Source: Lachnospiraceae bacterium Zagget2
GTDB taxonomy: Bacteria; Bacillota; Clostridia; Lachnospirales; Lachnospiraceae
DNA: 58,037 bases
Direction of reading: 5' to 3'
Assembly: GCA_001941045.1 (NCBI GenBank)
Contig: MSHD01000044.1
Coordinates: forward strand, 1 to 58,037
Both the position numbers and the translations under genes were made by a program. Below, in pieces: positions 36,760 to 44,101 of the stretch; the first letter of the stretch is position 1; each line of letters begins with the position of its first letter. The notes below the pieces were generated by a model. That model did not search any database. It worked only from the letters and a program-made list of their open reading frames with translations, and was not told the DNA's origin.

Positions 36760-37800
36760 TCAGCCCTCCGCGGCAAAGCATTGATCCGCCACAAATGTGT
36801 ACGACTGTTTCAGAAGCTCTGCACCTTTCTGGACAGAGATTTCACTCTCACTCACCGCGCGCAGGACCAACTGCAGAAACAGCGTCGGCTCTTCCTTTTC
36901 GATACGCACCGGCTCATTCTTTTTCCATCCGCATTTGTTCGCTTTGATATAAAAGTCTTTTTCCACACTGCTGTTAATAATACCGCAGAGGGCGGCGCGC
37001 TTCACCAGCAGATACATGGAGATGCCGTACTCCTTACAGATCAGTGTCATATCCTTCGTGACCGCGCTCCTGCGGATTCCCAGTTCACGCTTCGCATCCT
37101 TTTCCGGGAATAAAAATGCGCCGCTGATTGCCGTAGCCATCGTCTCGATATCCTTCGCTGCCAGATCCTCCGGCCAGACAAAAATAAAATGAGCCATCTC
37201 ATGCGCGATCGTAGAACGGATCCGCTCCGGCGTCATATTCTGATTGATGATCATATACGGCCTGTCATTCACCAGCCCGTTCATCCCTGAAAAAGCGTCA
37301 TTATCAATGTCGCAGAAATACACCAGAATCCCTTTATTCTCCAGCAGTTCCACCAGATTCCCCACCGGACCGAATTCCGCGATTCCAAGATACCTTCGCA
37401 TGGCAACGGCGTCCTGCTCCGGATCCTCATGCAGCTCCACCCTGTGGCTCTTCGGCGCGTCCGGCAGCACCTCACCCCCAAGGATATCCACCGTCTGATA
37501 AAAACGATTCAGATATTCCTCCACGGAGGCCTTAATGTATTCCTGCTGCTTCTCCGACAGCTTACTGTTCTTTCGGAACTCCCCATGCGTAAATACCAGG
37601 TTCTCATCCCGGTTCACGAGGAAATCTGAAACCCGCACATCAAGAGCCCTGGCCAGGGATTTGATCACGTCCATCCCCGGCTTCCTCTCGCCCTCCTCAT
37701 AATAGGTAATTGACATCGGACTGACTCCCACCAAAGAGGCCAGCTCCTTCTTCGTCATGTTCTTTTTCAGACGATAATATTTCAAATTCTTATGAAACAT
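36760..37800 (-). CDS. XRE regulator fused to ImmA/IrrE metallopeptidase domain
   Basis: 346 residues from the ATG at 37800 behind GGGGAGTGG; the longer frame to 37875 has no ribosome site. Residues 3-60 form an XRE helix-turn-helix (LKYYRLKKNMTKKELASLVGVSPMSITYYEEG). The ImmA/IrrE domain spans about 110-250 with the zinc motif HEMAH at about 199-203 and FLFPEKDAKRE beyond it. ImmA-type proteases cleave partner repressors. Here the fusion resembles COG2856 antitoxin-like regulators with a PIN partner directly downstream. Probably represses its own transcript and the PIN gene (inference). Confidence 0.9.
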   Translation of the reverse strand: MFHKNLKYYRLKKNMTKKELASLVGVSPMSITYYEEGERKPGMDVIKSLARALDVRVSDFLVNRDENLVFTHGEFRKNSKLSEKQQEYIKASVEEYLNRFYQTVDILGGEVLPDAPKSHRVELHEDPEQDAVAMRRYLGIAEFGPVGNLVELLENKGILVYFCDIDNDAFSGMNGLVNDRPYMIINQNMTPERIRSTIAHEMAHFIFVWPEDLAAKDIETMATAISGAFLFPEKDAKRELGIRRSAVTKDMTLICKEYGISMYLLVKRAALCGIINSSVEKDFYIKANKCGWKKNEPVRIEKEEPTLFLQLVLRAVSESEISVQKGAELLKQSYTFVADQCFAAEG

Positions 37801-37895
37801 CTCACCACTCCCCTTCTGTTTATATTTTATCATTTTTTCAAAGAAAGTAAACAGTTTTGGGGAATTTTGAGGCAACCACTTGAGCTGCTGCCCGC

Positions 37896-39998
37896 CTACT
37901 CAAACAGCCTTGCTACACGCTCGGACACCGACTTCTCCAGTTCCAGGAACCGGCGTTCCAGTTCTTCACTGGGTATCGGCTGCTGATATTTATAGAAATA
38001 CCGCGTGAACGGAATCTCTGCGCCGGTGCGGATGACCGGCGTCTTTTTGGACAAATCCTCCTCAAAAAATGCCTTTGCGTCGGGGATGTGGGGCAGGACT
38101 TCCCGTGCCATATAGTCGTCGATGCTCTCTTCAAACTTTACGATTTCTATATCCTTTGTTTCCTTATCATAGAGAATATTGCCCTTTTTATCCCGCTGGA
38201 TTTCCGCCGTCTTATCCATCACGGAAAGCCCGTCTGCAATCCTGGCAAGCAGCTTTTTATCTGTGGTCACATCTTTCAGAGTCGCAGCCAGCACAGGCTC
38301 AAATGTACCGGGAGCTCGATACACAGTATCGGAAACCGCTACTGTCAGTGTTTCCACGATGGAATCGTATAGCAGTTTATTCTTCTCATAATTTTCCAGC
38401 TTTTTCTGTTCCTTGCCGGTCAATTCCTCAGCATTTTCCAGCTCTGCCACCTTCGCCTCATCATAAAGTCCGGACAGCGCGCCCTTTGATAGCATGGCAG
38501 CGATTCGCTCTTCCGTAATGGCATAGCTGCGCTGAAGCGGCTGCATTACCACATACTCCCGATACAGGAACTCCGTATTGTTATAAATCTTGCTGTATTC
38601 ATTCTCGTCGAAATCAGAATACAGCTTTGTGATGGCAGACCGGTCTTCCGGAGAAATCTCGTTTTTCTTGTTGCCAAGCGCCTTGCGAAGCTTATGGTAA
38701 ATATTTGACGCGTCGATCAGCTGAACTTTTCCCTTACGTTTTTGCTCCTTATTTTTAGACAGAACCCAGATATAAGTGGCAATACCCGTATTGTAAAACA
38801 AATCGGTGGGCAGAGCGATGATGGCTTCAATCAGGTCACTTTCCAGCAGCCAGCGCCGTATCTGACTCTCACCGGAAGCCGTCCCGCCGGAAAACAGTGG
38901 AGAACCATTTTCAATGATCGCGCAGCGACCGTAATTGTCATCCATCTTGTCGACTGCCGACTGTAAAAACAGCATCTGCATATCGCCGGAGCCTGGCAGA
39001 CCGGCGCCCCAACGGCCATCCAGCCCCTTAGCATATTCCGCCTTTACAGCATCCTCGACTCCCTCAGCCGCGTCCTTGCCTCCCCAGGCAGTCCCAAAAG
39101 GTGGATTCTCCAGAACAAAGCGCATCTTTACATTCTTGAAGCAGTCAGCTTTCATAGTATCCTGATAACAGATATGATCAGCATTCTGGCCTTTGATCAG
39201 CATTTCTGCGAGGCACATGGCGTAAGATTCCGGATTGATTTCCTGACCAAACAAGTGCACATCTGCCGTCGCGTTTTGACGCTTCACGAAAGTGTATCCC
39301 GTGGAGAGCATCCCGCCTGTGCCTCAGGCCTGATCCAAAATTGTGATGACCTTGCCCGGATCATAGATATCGTCACAACCTTCTGCCAGCAAAATATTGA
39401 CCATCAGCTTGATGATATCCCTGCCGGTATAGTGATCGCCAGCCTCGGCATTTTCAGAAAATTTCCGAATCAGCTCTTCAAATATGTAGCCCATCTTCAC
39501 ATTGTCGATAGTGCGAGGGTCTAAATCCAGTTCTGAGAACGCCTTCACTACAGACAACAGCCGATTGTTCTTATCCATCTTGTCTATCTGCTTGAAGAAG
39601 TCCAGGCCCTTCTCCGCGGAGATCAGAATTTCTCTCACATTTGGGGAAAAGCCTGAAATATAATTTTTGAAATTTTCCGCAAGGAGTTCGGATTCGTTGC
39701 ACAATTCCGCCAGATCATATTTGCTGATATTGTAAAACTGAAAACCGGAGATACGATACATCGCTTTGGGCGGAAAATGGGGATTTTCACTATATTTATC
39801 CACAACGGCCTGTTTTGTCGGTGCAAGAGCGCACTCGAAACGCCGGATGATGACCATCGGTATGATAACGTCCTTATACTTGTCACTCTGATATGTCCCT
39901 CGCAGCTTATTTGCGATAGACCAGATAAAATTTACCTCTGTGGATACATCAACGGGTGCATCATCCCACATTGCATCAATTCCTATATCTCCAACCAT
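37896..39998 (-). pseudogene. hsdM: Type I methyltransferase HsdM interrupted by one in-frame TGA
   Basis: 701 codons in one frame starting MVGDIGIDAMWDDAPVDVST at 39998, behind GAGGT. A TGA at 39324-39326 (codon 225) falls inside the SAM-binding motif: the sequence reads ILDQA, stop, GTGGMLSTGY, where HsdM proteins have D-x-A-C-G-T-G-G. Only the cysteine is replaced. The remainder is intact: VLENPPFGT (NPPF catalytic motif, about codon 297), SGESQIRRWLLESDLIEAIIALPTDLFYNTGI and the C-terminal HsdS-contact helix. The N-terminal piece has the HsdM_N helical domain. Without HsdM, HsdS and HsdR would be inactive. Alternatives are read-through or recoding of UGA, or an assembly error. Confidence 0.88.
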
Positions 39999-40024
39999 TT
40001 TTATACCTCGCTTATTCTTTCATC

Positions 40025-40053
40025 ATCATAACATACCAAAATCAGATTTACAA
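40025..40053 (-). promoter_or_regulatory. Promoter of hsdM
   Basis: Minus strand TTGTAA (40048-40053), 17 bases, TATGAT (40025-40030), about 27 bases before the hsdM ATG. It reads into hsdM and probably through the island. Confidence 0.6.
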
Positions 40054-40091
40054 TTGAGGAATCCCATGGATGGGCTGATGAAGCAAAAAAA

Positions 40092-40490
40092 CAAATGCAG
40101 CCTGATGGGCGTTCTGGCACAGCAGGCACTGAAACACGGCACGGAAGTCATCGGCGTCGAGCCGGTATTTTTTGTCGAGCAGGAAATTCAGCTGAAAGGT
40201 CTGACGCAGCTCATCGTGGCCGCCGATATGAGAGAGCGGAAAGCCCGGATGATGGAGCTTTCCGACGCCTTCATTGCCTTTTCCGGCGGGACGGGGACGG
40301 CGGCGGAGATCGCCGAGGTGATCAGCGCCTGGTCGCCATTACCGGGGCGGGCATCTATGGTTATTATAATGTGGACGGCTATTATGAGTTTGCCCGAAGC
40401 GGCTATAATCAGATGGTCTCGCAGGGTTTTCAGTCCCCGGATAACAGGGGAAAGAACAGATTCTGGAATTCCATCGATGAGATTGCGGAG
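40092..40490 (+). pseudogene. Decayed LOG-family copy
   Basis: Starts abruptly at a sequence equal to codon 38 onward of the intact LOG gene (CSLMGVLAQQALKHGTEVIGVEP) and lacks the first third of the protein. The PGGTGT motif is altered to SGGTGTAAE. Near 40335 one base fewer than in the intact copy shifts the frame (ISAW instead of ISAGS), and the reading then continues in the next frame (GIYGYYNVDGYYEFARSGYNQMVSQGF) to about 40490. There is no start codon context. DNA similarity to 41188-41590 is very high by eye, so it is a recent duplication or recombination scar. Confidence 0.85.
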
Positions 40491-40575
40491 CGTTTTGTCT
40501 TTAATCAGACTGCTCCTGACAAACGGACACATAAGCGGATTCAAACATACACGGTCGAGAGACTCATCTGTGTCA

Positions 40576-40848
40576 TCAATCAGCGCAGCAGTGGCACTTG
40601 GCAAGGAAAGAATGCCCTTCCACCGGCTGTGCGCCTGCATCAATTTCATCCAGAGCTTCGTTGACGAGCGTTGCTGCCTGTGCTTCCGCCATTGTTTTTT
40701 CATAAAGCGGAATGCTCATGAGAACCATTTCTCCATATCCGTTTTTCGTAACGATGATAGGAACATCACTCTCCTTGCAGGTCTGGGTGATCTGCGCTGT
40801 GTTTTTGAGTTCATTGATCGGTATTACTTTTGGTAACTGCTGCATCAT
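40576..40848 (-). CDS. Phd/YefM-family antitoxin, orphan with altered C-terminus
   Basis: 90 residues (or 89 from the second ATG) behind GGAGG. The Phd/YefM DNA-binding domain is clear: VIPINELKNTAQITQTCKES...PIIVTKNGYGEMVLMSIPLYEKT. The toxin-binding C-terminus ends unusually in FLAKCHCCAD, where relatives continue with a basic/aromatic helix. No RelE/ParE toxin gene follows; the decayed LOG copy lies there instead. It therefore looks truncated by the rearrangement that produced that copy. Its promoter carries a perfect inverted repeat (40869-40910), fitting autoregulation. Confidence 0.85.
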   Translation of the reverse strand: MMQQLPKVIPINELKNTAQITQTCKESDVPIIVTKNGYGEMVLMSIPLYEKTMAEAQAATLVNEALDEIDAGAQPVEGHSFLAKCHCCAD

Positions 40849-40868
40849 AGCTATACGCCTCCGAAAAT

Positions 40869-40916
40869 TCTGTGCTAATTATATTCTTATTGTACCGTAA
40901 TTAGCACAGAAGTCAA
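40869..40916 (-). promoter_or_regulatory. Promoter and operator of the Phd/YefM gene
   Basis: A perfect 13-base inverted repeat, TCTGTGCTAATTA (40869-40881) with its complement at 40898-40910, is separated by 16 bases. On the minus strand TTGACT (40911-40916), 16 bases and TACAAT (40889-40894) place the -10 between the half-sites and one half-site in the spacer. A bound antitoxin dimer on each half would block polymerase. The 160 bases on to the LOG gene (40911-41073) hold another inverted repeat (GTTCCCC...GGGGAAC, near 41000-41025) and no gene. Confidence 0.75.
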
Positions 40917-41073
40917 TAGGCACAGAGGTAACAGAATTCATACTTTTATCGATGATTGGGGAGCAATTGATTCCTCGTATTCAAAAAATGTTCCCCAAAA
41001 AGCATTGACTGCCGGGGAACATTATGGAAAAATAATATTGGTACAACACTTACAAGAGAGGAACCATCCCACG

Positions 41074-41610
41074 ATGAATATCGCAGTCTACTTAGGAGCA
41101 AATGAAGGGAATCTCCCCGTTTACAGGGAGCGCGCCGCCGAGCTGGGGCGCTGGATCGGTGAAAACGGACACCGTCTGATCTACGGCGGGAGTAAATGCG
41201 GCCTGATGGGCGTTCTGGCGCAGCAGGCGCTGAAACACGGCGCGGAGGTCATCGGCGTCGAGCCTGCGTTTTTCGTTGAAGAGGAAATTCAGCTGGAGGG
41301 TCTGACGCAGCTCATCGTGACCGACAATATGAGGGAGAGGAAAGCCCGGATGATGGAGCTTGCCGAAGTCTTCATCGCGTTCCCGGGCGGCACCGGTACC
41401 GCGGAGGAGATCGCTGAGGTGATCAGCGCCGGTTCGCTCGGCCACTTGCATGGTATCTACGGTTATTACAATGTGAATGGCTATTATGAATTTGCGCGAA
41501 ACGGCTATGATCAGATGGTCTCGCAGGGCTTTCTGTCCCCGGAAAACAGGAAAAAAATCAGATTCTGGAATTCCATCAATGAGATCGCGAATGAATGCAC
41601 CCACGGCTGA
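41074..41610 (+). CDS. LOG-family (YvdD-type) protein, cytokinin riboside phosphoribohydrolase-like
   Basis: 178 residues from the ATG at 41074 (MNIAVYLGANEGN) behind AGAGAGGA. It has the Rossmann-like LOG core with GGSKCGLMGVLAQQAL, the R-E-R-K-A-x-M motif (DNMRERKARMMELAE) and the diagnostic PGGTGTAEEI near 103. Family members hydrolyse nucleoside 5'-monophosphates such as cytokinin ribotides and AMP to base and ribose 5-phosphate; in bacteria the real substrate is often unclear. An older copy remnant lies 600 bases upstream. Confidence 0.9.
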   Translation: MNIAVYLGANEGNLPVYRERAAELGRWIGENGHRLIYGGSKCGLMGVLAQQALKHGAEVIGVEPAFFVEEEIQLEGLTQLIVTDNMRERKARMMELAEVFIAFPGGTGTAEEIAEVISAGSLGHLHGIYGYYNVNGYYEFARNGYDQMVSQGFLSPENRKKIRFWNSINEIANECTHG

Positions 41611-41683
41611 CCATTATCAGGAGAACCATTCCGGATAAAGGAAAGCCGCGGGCACTTCGTTGTCAAACTTTCACATTCGTTAC

Positions 41684-42673
41684 TCAGAACATGATCTTGC
41701 TCATGTTGTCGATCTCCTCCGAGAGCGCCTCATACACGCCCGGGAAGGTGCTCATGGCGAGTCCCTGAGAAGCATTGGGAATGAAGTACAGCTTTCCGCA
41801 CTCGCGGCAGGCTCTCTCGACTTCCCGCCTCACAACGTCCTGCGTCCATCCCTCATAATCTACCGAAGCGCTGTCAATACCTCCCATGAAGGAAATCTGT
41901 CCGCCATATTTCTGGATCAGCTCCGGAATATTATTCGAAGTCATGACACCCTGCCAGATGTCGATGCCCATATCGATCATATACGGGACCAGCGTCGCCG
42001 CATAGGAATCGGAGTGGTGCACGATCAGTTCCACGCCATGGCTCTTATAATAGCCATACACTTTCTTATATGCCGGCAGGAAAAACTCTTCGAACATATC
42101 CGGCGATATAAACGTGGACTTCTGGCTCCCCCAGTCGTCATGATGGAAAAGTGCATCCGGCTTGATATACTTGCAGATTTCCTCTGCCAGCGCCAGTTCC
42201 CACTCGGTAATATACTCTATCAGCTCCAGCAGGGCTTCCGGCTCCTCGTAGAAGGCGATCAGGCAATTCTGAATCTCCATCAGATAATGGCACTGTTCAA
42301 AGATGCCCGGCGCTATGAATGAGGTCACGAACTGTTCATTCCGGTCCACAGCCTCCGCCTTCGCGATGTACGGCTCCCACGCGGAAGCAGGGAACACCAC
42401 ATTCGGCGCGTGAACATACTCTCTCCAGCGCGTCACATCCTTGCAGACGATGCTCTCCTCGTCATGCACCGGAAACGCTCCCGGTACCCCTTTGGGCCAG
42501 GATCTCTTCACGCCCCAGGCGTTTATGACGTTGAGTTCGCCCGGCTTCGGCGCCGGATTGTGCTCGCTGAACGGGGTACCGACCTGCATGGCAAACGCTT
42601 CATACTGATTGACAAATCGATCCGGCTTGCCTCCGTGAATCGTCTCCAGCAGATTCTGTCTTTTACTTAACAT
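41684..42673 (-). CDS. Uroporphyrinogen decarboxylase-family protein (first)
   Basis: 329 residues. A UroD-type TIM barrel: GKPDRFVNQYEAF at the start, HHDDWGSQKSTFISPDMFEEFFLPAYKK (the strand-helix that binds substrates), HHSDSYAATLVPYMIDMGIDIWQGV and FMGGIDSASVDYEGWT. Methyltransferase relatives (MtaA type) have an H-x-C zinc site; here the equivalent reads HHSDS without cysteine, so the MtaA chemistry is not supported. Such genes in anaerobic Firmicutes often accompany corrinoid proteins, none of which is present here. Substrate unknown. Confidence 0.85.
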   Translation of the reverse strand: MLSKRQNLLETIHGGKPDRFVNQYEAFAMQVGTPFSEHNPAPKPGELNVINAWGVKRSWPKGVPGAFPVHDEESIVCKDVTRWREYVHAPNVVFPASAWEPYIAKAEAVDRNEQFVTSFIAPGIFEQCHYLMEIQNCLIAFYEEPEALLELIEYITEWELALAEEICKYIKPDALFHHDDWGSQKSTFISPDMFEEFFLPAYKKVYGYYKSHGVELIVHHSDSYAATLVPYMIDMGIDIWQGVMTSNNIPELIQKYGGQISFMGGIDSASVDYEGWTQDVVRREVERACRECGKLYFIPNASQGLAMSTFPGVYEALSEEIDNMSKIMF

Positions 42674-42721
42674 TTTCTCTCCCGCCTTTCACTTGTATTT
42701 CTGTCCTGTATATGATCATAC

Positions 42722-43975
42722 TTAATATTTCCCGTATTTGTCAAGCGTCTCGAACATCGCGTCCAGATTCTCCGGCTTGCAGTTCTCCAGCAGCGCATTG
42801 AAATCAAAGATGTAACCGCCGCCCGGCATGCAGTCGTCGAGAAGCTGCCTGGTCTGCCGGATGACTTCTTCCTTCTTGCCGAACTCCATGACGCTGGCGG
42901 AGAGGTTGCCGGAGATGCAGGCGGTGCCGCCGAGAATGCGCTTAGCCTCCTTCATATCCACTTTTTCAAAGTGATACAGGACTTTCCCCTTCGGCACATC
43001 GGTCAGGAACTCGAGCCGCGTGTTGTACGGCCCCTCGGAGTAAATGAAGGGAGTCACGCCCCACTCGATCAGAGCCATCATGATCTTTTTCAGCGGCTTC
43101 CAGTACAGACGCTCATATTGCTCACTGTTCATAAAGCCGTCCATGGCCTTGTGCAGCGGGAATAAGACCCTCTTCACCGGCATGTCGACATATTTCAGAT
43201 ACTGCAGGGCCTGAATCTGCTGTTCCGCAAACATGTCGCAGGCCCGCTCCATGTATTCCTGCATGTCTTCATCAATCAGATCTTCAAAGATACCCATCGT
43301 ACCGCGGAAATAGTCGCCGAGAATGTCGTAGGGAGCCTCCGACATGCCGGAGACATAACCGGGGAAGCCCAGTTCCGTGAGCTTCTGCCTGTATTTGCCT
43401 GTGGCAGCTGCGGCCTCCCGGTCCGCCTCACCGATCTCATTCAGAATCTGATAAGCATTCGCCATATCCTGACTGGTGAACGTCGCCAGCAGGCTGGTGC
43501 TCAGAACAACCGTCGGGCGCAGGTTGATCCCCGAGAAAGCTTTCAGCGACGGGAATGCGCGGGGAATGTACTTGCGCAGCATAAAACCGGTGAAATCATC
43601 CAGCATCTCCGGATACTCTTCCTGGGTCATGAATTCCCGCTCGATGACCTGATGGGAACTGTAATCAGAGACGCAGGTGCCGGGTTTGCCGGGCCAGTCG
43701 ATCATCTGCGAGTCGGCGAGCTCGTTAGCCCGCCCGCTGGTAAATCCGGTAAAGGTTTGCATATCGCACATGGGATGCTCCGCATAGAACTTGACGGCAG
43801 CCTCCCCCGCTTTCTCATAGTCATAGTAAAGATCCCGGTAGCAGGAACCGTTTGCGCGCTGCACATACGAGCTCATAGAGGGAGCGACCGGCACACGGTC
43901 CGGCGTCCCCAGAGCGATCGCTGTCTCTATGCGCTGCCTCCGCTCTTCAAACAATTTTGCATTTTCTTCTGACAT
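42722..43975 (-). CDS. Uroporphyrinogen decarboxylase-family protein (second)
   Basis: 417 residues, longer than the first. Opens with RRQRIETAIALGTPDRVPVAPSMSSY, matching UroD-family methyltransferases. The C-terminal barrel has ALIEWGVTPFIYSEGPYNTRLEFLTDVPKGKVLYHFEKVD and GGTACISGNLSASVMEFG, ending CMPGGGYIFDFNA. It lacks the H-x-C zinc motif. Forms a pair with the first gene (48 bases apart) and is divergent from the PucR-type regulator. Probably acts on the same compound as its neighbour; the compound is not visible from sequence. Confidence 0.85.
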   Translation of the reverse strand: MSEENAKLFEERRQRIETAIALGTPDRVPVAPSMSSYVQRANGSCYRDLYYDYEKAGEAAVKFYAEHPMCDMQTFTGFTSGRANELADSQMIDWPGKPGTCVSDYSSHQVIEREFMTQEEYPEMLDDFTGFMLRKYIPRAFPSLKAFSGINLRPTVVLSTSLLATFTSQDMANAYQILNEIGEADREAAAATGKYRQKLTELGFPGYVSGMSEAPYDILGDYFRGTMGIFEDLIDEDMQEYMERACDMFAEQQIQALQYLKYVDMPVKRVLFPLHKAMDGFMNSEQYERLYWKPLKKIMMALIEWGVTPFIYSEGPYNTRLEFLTDVPKGKVLYHFEKVDMKEAKRILGGTACISGNLSASVMEFGKKEEVIRQTRQLLDDCMPGGGYIFDFNALLENCKPENLDAMFETLDKYGKY

Positions 43976-44053
43976 AAACTTTCCCCTTTCTGACTGAATT
44001 TTCTGATATCTTCATTATAGGATGATTTCAGGAAGATTCACAGCCGTCATTGG

Positions 44054-44082
44054 TTGTTATTTTCTGTCTTAGATGCTACAAT
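44054..44082 (+). promoter_or_regulatory. Promoter of the PucR-type regulator
   Basis: TTGTTA (44054-44059), 17 bases, TACAAT (44077-44082). Transcription would start near 44089, only about 13 bases before the TTG start at 44102. Confidence 0.65.
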
Positions 44083-44101
44083 ATGTAGCGGGGTGAAAAA
44101 T

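Noticed and set aside
39290-39326. Selenocysteine insertion at the hsdM UGA
   Set aside because: Only short, weak pairings were seen after the UGA. The position is structural in SAM binding, where selenium would have no known use.
41188-41590. Transposon ends around the LOG duplication
   Set aside because: No transposase, terminal inverted repeats or target duplication could be seen; the duplicated part is only the gene itself.
44054-44101. TTG at 44054 as start of the PucR-type regulator
   Set aside because: It coincides with the -35 box of the predicted promoter; the TTG at 44102 has a ribosome site at correct distance.
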